This document shows positions 40,677 through 50,400 of a stretch of DNA of 64,000 nucleotides, piece by piece. Under the pieces are notes generated by a model. The model had not been told where the DNA came from. It ran no database searches and worked only from the letters and a program-made list of their open reading frames with translations. Both the position numbers and the translations under genes were made by a program. The DNA is from Sphingobacterium thalpophilum (GTDB lineage Bacteria > Bacteroidota > Bacteroidia > Sphingobacteriales > Sphingobacteriaceae). Within the stretch, counting starts at the first letter, position 1. Each line of letters opens with the position of its first letter. The stretch covers positions 186,001 through 250,000 of the forward strand of contig NZ_CP151087.1 in NCBI RefSeq assembly GCF_038396785.1, written 5' to 3'.

Positions 40677-42089
40677 CTAAGCGGCATTCTGAACTTCTTT
40701 CTTGATTGATATACCCCTTAAATTGGCTCCGTCGTTTGGTTTAATTTTGAAATACTCGATCAAGGATAGGAGCGATAAGCCAGCAATTAACTGCAAGGCC
40801 AAGCTAAAATCCCGCATCTGATAAACCGTATCCTGATAATAACTGCTTGCCAGGTGTAGCGTCACTGCGCCTAGGGCGATCCCCATACCAAGTGCCATTT
40901 GTTGTGCCGTATTATACAGCGTATTTGCATTGCTCATCTGTTCGTTTGGCACGTCTGCGTACGCCAGGGTATTTAGGCTGGTAAACTGGAGCGAGCGTGT
41001 AAGTCCCGAGAAAAAGAATACAATTGCCACCAGCCAGATCGGCGTTTGTATGGAAAGGAGGGAGAGTCCAGCGGTTACCACTGTTAAAATAATACCGTTG
41101 CCGATCAGGACCTTGCGGAAGTCATACCGTCGTGTTATCCACATAGCTACGGGTTTCATACTCATACTACCGAACATGTTGGCCATATAGAGGAGCCCGG
41201 CGTGAAAGGGGCTCAGTCCAAAACCCAGCTGTAACATAAGGGGCAATATAAAAGGAGCAACATTGATGACCATACGGGTGATGGAGCCTGAATATACCGT
41301 AACCCGGAAGGTTTTGACCTTTAGAATACTGTAATCAATCAACGGGTACTTGATACGTTTGGAGTGCCAGATTGAAATGGCCATCAGCGCAAAGCTTGCC
41401 ACAATAGTCGCAGCTGGTTTTGTATAATCGCCTTGGGCTGCGCCGATCATTTCAGTCCCCAGCATAATGCCGGCAAGACCGATACCGCTGATAAAAAAAC
41501 CGATAATATCAAGCGGACGGCTATTTTCGGAATCCATTGCTGGAATAAATTGATGCACGGCCCACAGGGCAAATATGCCGACGGGTATATTGATAAAGAA
41601 AATCCAGTGCCAGCTAAAATAGGTTGTAAAAAATCCGCCCAGTACGGGACCGATAATAGGGCCTAACAATCCGGCCCAGGCAATATAGCCGATCGCTTCG
41701 ACCAGATCTCTCTTTTCGGTGTGTTTTAGTACAATGAGACGTCCTACCGGTACCATGAGGGCTCCGGCTGTACCCTGGCAGATACGTGCAATGACGAAAG
41801 ATGTTAGGTTGGTACTCAGTCCACATGCGATTGAAGAAAGTATAAAGCCGATAATCGCCATATTGAAAACCTTTTTTGCGCCGTAGCGATCGGCAATCCA
41901 GCCGCTGATTGGAATAAATACAGCTAACATGACGGTGTAAGAGGTAATACCTGCACTGAGGTGTACAACATCACTCTCAAAATCATGTGCCATTTTGGGT
42001 AAGGCTGTCGATATCGCTGTGGTGTCGAGCATTTCCATAAGTAAAGTGCCACCTACAATGAGCGATATGATGCGCGATTCTTTCTTCAT
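40677..42089 (-). CDS. DHA2-type MFS drug/proton antiporter
   Basis: About 470 residues from ATG 42089 with 14 predicted membrane segments. LMEMLDTTAISTALPKMAHD is the DHA2 motif in TM1. WIADRYGAKKVFNMA is the MFS loop-2 signature, and GPIIGPVLGGFFTTYFSWHW is antiporter motif C. It resembles EmrB/QacA exporters of lipophilic toxins. No EmrA-type adaptor is next to it. It converges on the AraC gene with a 4-bp gap. Confidence 0.9.
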   Translation of the reverse strand: MKKESRIISLIVGGTLLMEMLDTTAISTALPKMAHDFESDVVHLSAGITSYTVMLAVFIPISGWIADRYGAKKVFNMAIIGFILSSIACGLSTNLTSFVIARICQGTAGALMVPVGRLIVLKHTEKRDLVEAIGYIAWAGLLGPIIGPVLGGFFTTYFSWHWIFFINIPVGIFALWAVHQFIPAMDSENSRPLDIIGFFISGIGLAGIMLGTEMIGAAQGDYTKPAATIVASFALMAISIWHSKRIKYPLIDYSILKVKTFRVTVYSGSITRMVINVAPFILPLMLQLGFGLSPFHAGLLYMANMFGSMSMKPVAMWITRRYDFRKVLIGNGIILTVVTAGLSLLSIQTPIWLVAIVFFFSGLTRSLQFTSLNTLAYADVPNEQMSNANTLYNTAQQMALGMGIALGAVTLHLASSYYQDTVYQMRDFSLALQLIAGLSLLSLIEYFKIKPNDGANLRGISIKKEVQNAA

Positions 42090-42238
42090 CTTGCTCTTCT
42101 TAAATCCCGAACGGGAAACATTTGCGACAAAAGTAAGCCTATCGTAAAAAAGAAAAGTCATTTAAAGGCAATTAAACGACCAACATGTTCGCGTATGTGT
42201 TTTCCGAAGAACCGAAGAAAAGAATTTATAATATTATA

Positions 42239-44215
42239 TTATTGAGCTGGAAGCCGTACCTTAAATGTGGTTCCTCCGGCCGAGTTGCTCTCCACAGCGA
42301 TATGTCCATTATGCAGTTCTACAATTTCACGGCAGAGATACAGTCCTATGCCAAATCCCGAAATTGTTCCGACCTTATCTTTTCCTGCCCTGTAAAATCG
42401 CTCGAATATCTGATCCCGGTCTTCTTCGGCAATACCCATACCCTCGTCACTGACAAAAATTTCGATAACGTTATTTGCCTTGGGCGAATAACCAAATGTA
42501 ATCTGGGTTCCTATCGGCGAATATTTGGCCGCATTTTCCACAAGGTTTTGGACTACCTGCGAAATCTTGTTGGGGTCAGCAGCAATGGATAGACTTTGCG
42601 TCAGGTCAGCGACAATCTGATGGGTGTTGATCCTCAATTTAAATTCATCTTCAAGTTCAGCAAATAATTCCTTCAGATCAAACACTTCTCTTTCTATCAT
42701 CATTCTGCCGGAGTCGAATCGCGAGATGTTCAAGAATCCATTGATTAAGTTCTTCATATTGCGAACTTGTCGAAGGGATTTCATTGTAATGTTTTGGTAA
42801 TTCGTGTTTGCTGTAAGGATTGCCTGACGTTGCATTAATTGAAGATAGGCGTTTATGGAGGTCAGCGGTGTCTTCAATTCATGGCTAACGATGCTTATAA
42901 AATCATTTTTCCGCTGTTCCTCAGCTTTCTGTTCGGTAATATCCTGTAAAGTACCATTGAGGCTGGCAGCGTTTCCCTTGGCATCATAAAACACTTTACC
43001 CCGTGCCTGCACGAGTCTGTCGTTCGGGTCTTGTGGATTTAGGATACGGTATTCAATAAAGTAATTGCCATCCGACTCTTGGCTAAGTGCATCAGTTATG
43101 GCAGCCGATACACGTTCCTGATCCTGTTCTGCAATGGAAGCAATAGCAGCCGATAAATCCAGCTGCTCTTCATCGGCCAAACCAAACCATGATTTTAACA
43201 GGGCGTTTCCGGAGAACAGATTATTTTGGGGCTCGTAATAGAACGTCGCAAGCTCGCCGGCATCTATTGCCATGGACAGCATGTGTTGATCTTTTTCACT
43301 TTTCCGCCGTTCAAGGACTTGGTCGGTAATATCTTCAAGGATAATCAGAATTCCCGTGACTTTATTGTCAGCTGAAAAAATAGGTTGATAAATCGAGTTT
43401 ACAATAGCCTCCCGCAGCCCATCATTGTGACGCAGCAATATGGAAAGTTCATTGTTTGTTTTCCGTTCGCCTTTTTCGAACGCTTCCCGTAGCCATTCGC
43501 TCATGGGCTGGCCTTGCAGCTCGGGCCTCGCAATTTCGTGGGGCCGGCCCTGCACATCGGCTAATTGATGTCCCCAGATTTTTAATATGGTCGGATTGGC
43601 TATGTCAATGATTAACTCCGGTCCCTTCAGCATCGCTATGCCGACCGGTGCCTGCTCAATAATTGTCCGTACTTGCTCACGGCTTTCTGCCAGAAGTTGT
43701 AAGGAACTGTTGAGTTCATCGTTTGTAGCGGTCAATTCTTCGAGCGTTGCCGCCATTTCCTCCATCAGCCCTTGTTCCTTTTTTTCTTTTTTCTGTATCT
43801 GTTGCTGATGCTGCCTTCTTAAAGTAACGTTGCGGGCGGTGTTTAAAATACACCATGTTTTATGGTTTTCGTCTAATAGTGCTCTGTATTCATAATCGAA
43901 ATAATCAGTCACCGGAACACCATTCTTGATGAGCCGGGCTGGTGCCTCGGTAACGGAATAGGATTTCCCCGTACGCCAAACCTCTTGCAGAATAGCTAAG
44001 AACGGCTGATCTTCCAGTTCGGGAATAGCACTGATCAGCGCTTTGCCGATAACGGATGCGTCTTTGCCCCAAAGGGAAAGCATGCCCGCATTGGCAAACT
44101 GGATGGTCATCTCTGTTCCAGTATAGATTGATGTAGGCTCGGGAGAACAACTCAGTGCCTGTAAGATAAAGTCTTCGCCAAATGAGGCACTACCAAATTT
44201 TTTCTTGATGTCCAT
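42239..44215 (-). CDS. Multi-PAS sensor histidine kinase
   Basis: A 658-residue cytoplasmic kinase without membrane segments. PAS-like domains lie at about residues 10-130, 180-300 and 315-420, with a coiled-coil (QQQIQKKEKKEQGLMEEMAA) between the first two. The HisKA domain has the phospho-acceptor His in IVSHELKTPLTSIN. The HATPase end shows VVQNLVENAAKYSP (N box) and DEGMGIAEEDRDQIFERFYR, then GFGIGLYLCREIV. No response regulator is adjacent. It acts in phosphorelay to an unknown partner. The stop is 150 bp from the MFS gene start, so the two are separate. Confidence 0.92.
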   Translation of the reverse strand: MDIKKKFGSASFGEDFILQALSCSPEPTSIYTGTEMTIQFANAGMLSLWGKDASVIGKALISAIPELEDQPFLAILQEVWRTGKSYSVTEAPARLIKNGVPVTDYFDYEYRALLDENHKTWCILNTARNVTLRRQHQQQIQKKEKKEQGLMEEMAATLEELTATNDELNSSLQLLAESREQVRTIIEQAPVGIAMLKGPELIIDIANPTILKIWGHQLADVQGRPHEIARPELQGQPMSEWLREAFEKGERKTNNELSILLRHNDGLREAIVNSIYQPIFSADNKVTGILIILEDITDQVLERRKSEKDQHMLSMAIDAGELATFYYEPQNNLFSGNALLKSWFGLADEEQLDLSAAIASIAEQDQERVSAAITDALSQESDGNYFIEYRILNPQDPNDRLVQARGKVFYDAKGNAASLNGTLQDITEQKAEEQRKNDFISIVSHELKTPLTSINAYLQLMQRQAILTANTNYQNITMKSLRQVRNMKNLINGFLNISRFDSGRMMIEREVFDLKELFAELEDEFKLRINTHQIVADLTQSLSIAADPNKISQVVQNLVENAAKYSPIGTQITFGYSPKANNVIEIFVSDEGMGIAEEDRDQIFERFYRAGKDKVGTISGFGIGLYLCREIVELHNGHIAVESNSAGGTTFKVRLPAQ

Positions 44216-44581
44216 TAGAACAAAGATAAAAAATACATTCTATAGCGTAACACATTATCTTCCGCTCTGGGAAGTAAAGTCTTGAAGAAAGCCGAACCGT
44301 ATGCTTTCTTTATGAAAATCCTAGCGAAAAGTTGCTTAAGGCTTCGCATAAGGTAATCGTTCAATCCGCCTTGTGGTATGATAGCTGTCAAGACCGCTAG
44401 AGGTAACTGTCCCGGCTTCTTCGATAGCGATATAACCATCCTCGTTTAAACAATTATCGGGCACGAAAGCTGTTTGTAACTTTTAAATCCGCCCAGCGAG
44501 TTTATAAAATTTGCTCTGTATCTTCTTTCAAATGCCGCAATTGCGTTCTCATTATAAATCATCGTTTATGAATTTTTATTT

Positions 44582-46000
44582 TTAAGGTTTAGCTATTCTA
44601 TTTATCATGCCCCTAAATATGAAGCCGTGAAAAGGCCATACGGCATACCAATAGAGCCTTCCGGCAAGGCCCAGGGGTCTAAAGGTCGCGGTCTGCAGCA
44701 GGATATTATCTTCGATTTTAAATTCTAGCCATGCTTCTCCAGGAAGTTTCATTTCGGCATAAAGGAGTAATCTTTTCGTGGTTCTATCGGCGATCAGTAC
44801 GCGCCAAAAATCAAGTGCATCACCTGCAGCCAAATCGCTTTTATTTTTTCGCCCTCTCCGTATACCCACTCCGCCGACCAATTGATCCATGAAACCACGG
44901 ATTTTCCAGAGCCAGTTGCCATAATACCAGCCGGAATTTCCTCCAATGGACCAGATTTTGGTCAATGATGCTTCACTATTGTGGAGGGGAACCGAGCGGA
45001 CATCCTTAAAGCAACCATAACTGGGCACTTCCAGTAGCCTGCTGAGGCCGCCCGATAAAATGTGACTGGTCTGTGCGTCTTTCCAGCTGGAAACCACATT
45101 GTCACTTTCAATTTTTTGAAAAGCTAATTGGATGGATTGCCTGTAATTGATCAACGTAATACCGAGTTCGTCCGCTAGAGTATTGGGTTTACAGATGACT
45201 TCTACTTTCATGCTATCGACCAGGTTTTTGGCCAGGTTATAAGACGTCGAGGTAACAAAATAGAGCCAGTAGGAGGAAAGCCGCGGCGTCATGAGCGGGA
45301 TAACAAAGATCTGTCGCCTAAGTTTTCGTTCGGCAGCATATTGCAGCAGCATCTCTTTGTAGCTAAGAATGTCTGGACCCCCGATATCATAGCTTTTGTT
45401 AAAGGTATGCGGGTTGGCGATAACACCGATCATAAATTCGACTACATTACGTATGGTGATGGGCTGACAATTCGTCTGCAACCATTTAGGCGTAATCATA
45501 ACAGGGAGTTTTTCCACAAGATCCCGAATAATCTCGAAAGATGCGCTTCCCGAGCCAACAATGATGCCGGCCCGCAAGGTGGTGATCGGAATCCGTCCGC
45601 TTGCCAGGATGTTTTCTACGTTTCTTCTCGAGTCGAGATGCTTCGATAAGTGATCTGAATTAATTATTCCGCTCAGATATATGATCTGTTGCGCGCTGGT
45701 ATTTTCCATGCAGTTGCGGAAGTTTGTCGCACATTGCGCTTCCATTTGCTGGAAATCACCTGACTGCGTCGCCATGGAATGGATCAGGAAATAAGCAATA
45801 TCAATTTCAGGTGGAATTTCTTTCAGACTTTCTTTATTCAGGAAATCGACTTCAACAACTTTAACATGCCCCTGGATTGCCGAGGTATCAAAACGATTCT
45901 TATCTCTTACACAACAAATAATTTCATGTCCCTGTTCTAACAGCACAGGCAAAAGACGTTTTCCAATATACCCCGTCACTCCGGTCAATAGAATTTTCAT
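44582..46000 (-). CDS. NAD(P)-binding SDR-type protein with DUF2867 domain
   Basis: A 472-residue protein. The N-terminal Rossmann domain starts ILLTGVTGYIGKRLLPVLLE with the TGxxGxxG motif, then YLSGIINSDHLSKHLDSRRN. The C-terminal 150 residues (WSIGGNSGWYYGNWLWKIRG, FWRVLIADRTTKRLLLYAEM, LGLAGRLYWYAVWPFHGFIF) match DUF2867. Its architecture is the same as that of many Bacteroidota and actinobacterial proteins of unknown substrate. It stands alone, with no close codirectional neighbour. Confidence 0.88.
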   Translation of the reverse strand: MKILLTGVTGYIGKRLLPVLLEQGHEIICCVRDKNRFDTSAIQGHVKVVEVDFLNKESLKEIPPEIDIAYFLIHSMATQSGDFQQMEAQCATNFRNCMENTSAQQIIYLSGIINSDHLSKHLDSRRNVENILASGRIPITTLRAGIIVGSGSASFEIIRDLVEKLPVMITPKWLQTNCQPITIRNVVEFMIGVIANPHTFNKSYDIGGPDILSYKEMLLQYAAERKLRRQIFVIPLMTPRLSSYWLYFVTSTSYNLAKNLVDSMKVEVICKPNTLADELGITLINYRQSIQLAFQKIESDNVVSSWKDAQTSHILSGGLSRLLEVPSYGCFKDVRSVPLHNSEASLTKIWSIGGNSGWYYGNWLWKIRGFMDQLVGGVGIRRGRKNKSDLAAGDALDFWRVLIADRTTKRLLLYAEMKLPGEAWLEFKIEDNILLQTATFRPLGLAGRLYWYAVWPFHGFIFRGMINRIAKP

Positions 46001-46215
46001 AGCCTGATTTGTTAAGTTCAGCTGTTATTAAATGTATACAAATATACCAAAATACCACCTAAATTGTTTTTATTTGGTGTGTTTTTATTCTAATGTAGCA
46101 AGGCGCACGCTATTGATCTTTTCTTTCTTCAGTAAGCAAAACATTAATTGCAACATCCTGTGTACAGCGTTTTTGGCACTACCCTGGCTTCGACCAGTTC
46201 CAGTGGGAGATAATA

Positions 46216-46239
46216 AAGGCGCACAAGAGCGTGCGCCTT
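46216..46239 (-). terminator. Terminator after the ABC transporter operon
   Basis: AAGGCGCAC and GTGCGCCTT form a perfect 9-bp stem with a 6-nt loop, followed on the minus strand by TTATT. The stem is the same as in the terminator at 34848-34877. Confidence 0.75.
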
Positions 46240-46285
46240 ACAGTTTATGAATGCAGTTTTTACAAAGCTGCTTTGGTGGAAACAC

Positions 46286-47284
46286 TTAACTTCTGATTTC
46301 CCTTCGCATAAAAATGTAATAGGACCAGGCAAAACAGATCATCATGGCTGCGCAGAGTCCACTGACCTGTGGCCAGACCATCAGAAAACTTTCCCGAAAG
46401 GAAAGCGGTGCGGGGATGGCACCGACCATCTGTTCCATGGAAATGGGACCTAAGCTGCGTACAGAGGGCATCAATAGGGTAGTGGTGGCATCGGTATAGA
46501 GCTGGCTCGGTGATAAGCGGAGCAGATTTAAGATGAGCTCATTATAGCCGATGTACTCCTGCTCCGAAATATAATTGGGGTTGGGCAAAAAGGGGCGTAT
46601 TGCCAGATTGACCAGGATAGGAAAGAATACCGTAAAAAACAACCAGATGCCGATCGCGGTAAGTGCTGAGGTTGCCGGCTGGCGAAAGCGTATCGACAAC
46701 AGAATGGAAAGGCTCAGCCAGAAGGCAACATAGAGCACACTGATCAAGGTAAAACCGAAGATACGCAGCAACTCCTGGGGTTCTATCCGGACACCTGTAC
46801 CCAGGAGACCGCCGCCGATCATAAGCATGACCAGCGCAACAAATAATGTGCCCACCACGGCCAGTGGCGCCAGAAATTTGGCGAACAGCAGGTTGTCTCG
46901 GTAAATTGGCTGCGCCAGCAAACGGGTGAGTGTTCCGTTGTTGTATTCTGCATTGACGGCGTCAAAACCCAGGGCTATGCCCAAAAGTGGGGCCAGAAAG
47001 TTTAAAAAAACATGAAATGGCGGAATGGAATTATCCGTTGTGGTCAGTAGCTTGAGATAGAGAAATGACTGATCAGGATCGCGCATATTGCTGACAGCGT
47101 CTTTCAGCCCCATGGATGAAACGTAGAGGGATGCGCCGAAAGTCAGTACGATGAGCAGGATCAGTATAATAAAACGCCAGCTGCGGATATGTGCCGCAAT
47201 TTCTTTGCGGACCAACACCTGCATCGGAAAGGATGGCCGTTTATTGGTATCTTTTGAAGAAACCCTTGGATTTTTCATAAGCAT
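46286..47284 (-). CDS. ABC-2-type transporter permease
   Basis: Up to 332 residues. ATG 47284 overlaps the ATPase gene by 44 bp, and ATG 47224 would remove the overlap. There are six hydrophobic segments, and the region DAVNAEYNNGTLTRLLAQPI, YRDNLLFAKFLAPLAVV is typical of ABC-2 permeases of the GldF/NosY kind. It pairs with the ATPase upstream and with a NEW3-domain protein. The exported substrate is unknown. The set resembles export modules for surface or metal-related components (inference). Confidence 0.85.
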   Translation of the reverse strand: MLMKNPRVSSKDTNKRPSFPMQVLVRKEIAAHIRSWRFIILILLIVLTFGASLYVSSMGLKDAVSNMRDPDQSFLYLKLLTTTDNSIPPFHVFLNFLAPLLGIALGFDAVNAEYNNGTLTRLLAQPIYRDNLLFAKFLAPLAVVGTLFVALVMLMIGGGLLGTGVRIEPQELLRIFGFTLISVLYVAFWLSLSILLSIRFRQPATSALTAIGIWLFFTVFFPILVNLAIRPFLPNPNYISEQEYIGYNELILNLLRLSPSQLYTDATTTLLMPSVRSLGPISMEQMVGAIPAPLSFRESFLMVWPQVSGLCAAMMICFAWSYYIFMRREIRS

Positions 47285-48242
47285 TATCTGTAGTTATGCT
47301 GTTCTCAAAATATGTATTATAAATATCGTCGAGCTGGTAGTCGTTGCGGTTCACGGAAACGATATCAGCGCCATTGTTTACCAGCATGCGTACCACTATT
47401 GCTGTCATATCGCTGTCTGTCTTTAGTTCGATCGTAAATCCGTTCACTTTAAGATTACGGAGTCCGGGCAGGGTCTTTAATGCTTCTTCAAACCGTTTGG
47501 TATCGCCCTGGGCATGGTCAAGGGTAATGACGGTACTGATGCCTTTCTGCTGCTGCAGGTTATGGGCAAGGCTTTCAAGTGATCCTTCAACCAGTAATTT
47601 TCCGCCAACAAAAATACCCACCCGATCGCATACACGCTGCACCTGGTGGAGGTGGTGTGAAGAAAGCAGTACCGTTAGGTTATGCTCCCTGCTGAGCTGC
47701 TTGATGAGCTCAAGGAATTCGTCAACACCCTTGGGATCAATGCCCAGTGTAGGCTCATCAAGGATGGCAACCTCGGGAGCCTTGATCAGCACTTCGGCCA
47801 AGCCTAGACGTTGTTTCATACCGCGGGAAAAAGCGCCGGTTTTTTTATGCATTTCCCGTTCGAGCCCCACGACATGTAACATGTCTTTTGCAGAAGCTTG
47901 TGCATAGGATTCTGTGAGACCATTTAATCTGGCAATAAAGCTTAGGTTTTCCAGCGCTGTCATATCCGGGTAGAAACCTACGTTGTCGGGCAGGTAGCCG
48001 ACTTTTCGTTTCACGGCGATCGGATTGCGCGTGGCATTATGGCCACAGACATAGGCTGTGCCGGAAGTGGGTTCGGTCAGGCCCAGCATCATGAGGATGC
48101 TGGTTGTCTTGCCGGCACCATTGGGGCCGAGCAGGCCAAAGATCTCTCCGGGATAAATGTGCAGGTCCAACTGATCTACGGCGGTTACTTTGCCATAGTT
48201 TTTTGTCAGGCCTGTCAATTGAATGATAGGGTCCTTCATCAT
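47241..48242 (-). CDS. ABC transporter ATP-binding protein
   Basis: A 333-residue ATPase. Walker A is LLGPNGAGKTTSILMML (residues 34-50), the signature is FSRGMKQRLGLAEVLI, Walker B is VAILDEPTLGIDP, and the H-loop lies in LLSSHHLHQVQ. The C-terminal 100 residues form the DUF4162-like extension found in CcmA/NatA/NosF-type ATPases. It overlaps the permease and starts 21 bp after the NEW3-domain gene. Confidence 0.93.
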   Translation of the reverse strand: MMKDPIIQLTGLTKNYGKVTAVDQLDLHIYPGEIFGLLGPNGAGKTTSILMMLGLTEPTSGTAYVCGHNATRNPIAVKRKVGYLPDNVGFYPDMTALENLSFIARLNGLTESYAQASAKDMLHVVGLEREMHKKTGAFSRGMKQRLGLAEVLIKAPEVAILDEPTLGIDPKGVDEFLELIKQLSREHNLTVLLSSHHLHQVQRVCDRVGIFVGGKLLVEGSLESLAHNLQQQKGISTVITLDHAQGDTKRFEEALKTLPGLRNLKVNGFTIELKTDSDMTAIVVRMLVNNGADIVSVNRNDYQLDDIYNTYFENSITTDNAYEKSKGFFKRYQ

Positions 48243-48263
48243 GATAATCTTTTTGTAGCGCCC

Positions 48264-49118
48264 TTATCTGCGGCCGTATTTGCGGATGAGAAAATACACC
48301 AAACCAATGGCCAATACAATTATAAGCATACCGATCCAGCCAGAAAGCAAAGAAGTTTTCACAATCATACGGAATGAAATGTCGGCGCTGCTGTTGGGTG
48401 ATTTGATCTCAAATTTGGAAGCATAGTCACCGGCAATGGTTTTGTCGGGAACTTTTAGGTTGACTTTGACGTCAATAGATTTACCTGCTTCGAGCTGTTT
48501 GATGTTCGACGGATCGAAGCTTGCCTCCCATCGGCTGGGTAATTGGGACGTCAGTTCCAAGGCATTGAGCGGCAGGGTGCCCGTGTTTTTGACTTTAAGT
48601 AGGATTTCTTTGCTGCTACCAGATATAACTTCGTCACTTAGCCGCCCACTGGGGGTGGTCAACTCAAGGGCATAGGAGCCTTTGACGACTGCTTCGAGCT
48701 CAAGCTTTAAGGTATCGGTTGAGGATATAGCCCGTATTGGAATTTTATATTTATCGGGCTTGGCCGTGATCGGACAGCTGATTTCAATGCTGATTTCCTG
48801 TGCCTTATTGGGCTGTATCTGAAGGGAAGTCACTTGCGAGCCTTCTACGCGGTAGCTAATCTGCCATCCATCGGGCAGCTGGGCATTCAGGTTGTAGTTA
48901 ACCAATTGAGCGGATCCGTTGGTCAAGGTGGTCGTATAACGAAAGGGTTCGTTGCTGGGGGCCTCAATATTGATGAGCCTCGCTTCGAAACCGGATTTGA
49001 GGGGCTTCAAGACTTGCCCAGATAGATAGAAACTGTTAGCCAGCACAATAATTGCGATAAGAAATGGCCTGAAAGAAAAACGTCGGTCTGTGTTTGTAAT
49101 TAGTAATTCTGTTAACAT
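48264..49118 (-). CDS. NEW3-domain membrane-anchored protein of the ABC operon
   Basis: A 284-residue protein. An N-terminal signal anchor (FLIAIIVLANSFYLSGQVL) is followed by two immunoglobulin-like repeats, each with the NEW3 pattern: TTLTNGSAQLVNYNLNAQLP then DGWQISY, and VKNTGTLPLNALELTSQLPS then RWEASFD. A C-terminal membrane helix (GMLIIVLAIGLVYFLI) and a basic tail follow. It is first in the operon and probably forms the extracytoplasmic partner of the ABC transporter. Confidence 0.82.
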   Translation of the reverse strand: MLTELLITNTDRRFSFRPFLIAIIVLANSFYLSGQVLKPLKSGFEARLINIEAPSNEPFRYTTTLTNGSAQLVNYNLNAQLPDGWQISYRVEGSQVTSLQIQPNKAQEISIEISCPITAKPDKYKIPIRAISSTDTLKLELEAVVKGSYALELTTPSGRLSDEVISGSSKEILLKVKNTGTLPLNALELTSQLPSRWEASFDPSNIKQLEAGKSIDVKVNLKVPDKTIAGDYASKFEIKSPNSSADISFRMIVKTSLLSGWIGMLIIVLAIGLVYFLIRKYGRR

Positions 49119-49327
49119 GATCCAATAACTAAAATTTATATTTAAATAGAATATTAGCTTTTAAAAAATGTCGGTTTGGGTATCAGCTACCTTTTTGAAA
49201 AACCGCACCCAAATTAAAAATCAATTTGATAAAAATCAAGATTGAAATAAAAAAAATAGTGTAAAAAAAATGTGTTTAAATGGTCTATAGGCTGATAGCT
49301 TGTGTTGTATGCTGCAATGCACTTCCG

Positions 49328-49618
49328 TCAGTCAAAGTTTACTGAGCGGAATGTCTTCTTGATGATAATCTTGGTGTTCTCGGCCAACTCATCCAGTGTA
49401 CAGTGGATGGATCGTAATTGTGTCCGCTGAATCGTAGCGTCGTTCAGAAGAAGATTGATGCGAAGACGTCTGCTGTCTGAGGCTTCAGGCTCACCGCGCA
49501 GTTCATCAAACAATTCATGAATAATCTTTTCGCAGCTTTTTTGGTCAAAATTGGCGATAGTGATATAATGTCCGTGGCTGTACATCTGTAATTCAATATA
49601 GTAATTCGACGTTTTCAT
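49328..49618 (-). CDS. Hypothetical 96-residue protein downstream of hsp20
   Basis: A small soluble protein, KTSNYYIELQMYSHGHYITI followed by helices CEKIIHELFDELRGEPE and a basic end. No family recognised. It is codirectional with the hsp20 gene upstream but separated by a strong terminator, so it is probably only expressed with it by read-through. The following 209 bp up to the NEW3 gene hold nothing notable. Confidence 0.5.
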   Translation of the reverse strand: MKTSNYYIELQMYSHGHYITIANFDQKSCEKIIHELFDELRGEPEASDSRRLRINLLLNDATIQRTQLRSIHCTLDELAENTKIIIKKTFRSVNFD

Positions 49619-49647
49619 AATCTTCGTTGTAAAGATTGAAAAAAATA

Positions 49648-49672
49648 GGTTAGCCTCCCACGGAGGCTAACC
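49648..49672 (-). terminator. Terminator of hsp20
   Basis: GGTTAGCCTCC and GGAGGCTAACC form a perfect 11-bp stem with a 3-nt loop. On the minus strand TATTTTTTTC follows. Confidence 0.92.
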
Positions 49673-49694
49673 ATTAAATTTGCTATTTGGATCT

Positions 49695-50141
49695 TTAGGA
49701 TATTTCGATCATCCGCGGTTCTTTCTGTTTGGCTTCTTCTTTTTTTGGTATTGTCAAACGGAGCATACCATTCTCATAGCGTGCTTGGATATTGTCCTGA
49801 TCGACAACCTCCTTCTGAAGTTCGAAGCTGCGTTGAAAAGATTGGTAGCTGAACTCCCGGCGGGTGTAGTTGTCCTTATGCTCCTCGTTTTGTTCTTCCT
49901 TAGCCGAGGATATGGTCAATAGATTGCCGTCGAGTGTCACCTTAAAATCTCCTTTGGCCATGCCAGGTGCGGCGACCTCCACTTCGAAGCTTTCTGCGTT
50001 TTCCTTGATGTTGACTGCAGGAACGGTGGTACTTGTTGATGAGTAATTTTTGTTGTCCCAGTTTAAAAGCTCGCGGTTAAAATTATCAAACATGGGCGAA
50101 AAAAGTGAAAAATTGTTCCAGTTTCTTTTTGCAAGTTTCAT
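49695..50141 (-). CDS. Hsp20/alpha-crystallin small heat-shock protein
   Basis: A 148-residue chaperone. The alpha-crystallin domain spans about 40-145: VPAVNIKENAESFEVEVAAP, GMAKGDFKVTLDGNLLTISS, then YENGMLRLTIPKKEEAK with the GxLxxxxP motif. It holds unfolded proteins in a refoldable state. The promoter region upstream (50142-50400) is AT-rich, with no heat-shock inverted repeat (CIRCE) seen. Confidence 0.93.
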   Translation of the reverse strand: MKLAKRNWNNFSLFSPMFDNFNRELLNWDNKNYSSTSTTVPAVNIKENAESFEVEVAAPGMAKGDFKVTLDGNLLTISSAKEEQNEEHKDNYTRREFSYQSFQRSFELQKEVVDQDNIQARYENGMLRLTIPKKEEAKQKEPRMIEIS

Positions 50142-50400
50142 AGTAACCTCCTTTTAATGAAGTATAACAATAATTTAAATCTATCAGCCGGCCGACTGTA
50201 TTAAAAATCTCACAAAAAAAGTACCGAGCTTAAAAAACTGAAATTTTTGCAGCAAAACTGTCAAATTTTACCTGATAAATTGACAGAAAAGATATACGCT
50301 CTGTACAACATACCGAAAATTTGCTGGAAGCTGCCCACTTCGATGGCACATAATGGCCATAGGGGGGCAAGGGAAATGAAGCGACTAGCTAATAACTAGG

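Noticed and set aside
44215..44439. 74-codon frame abutting the histidine kinase start
   Set aside because: Composition is not protein-like and it shows no motif; probably chance.
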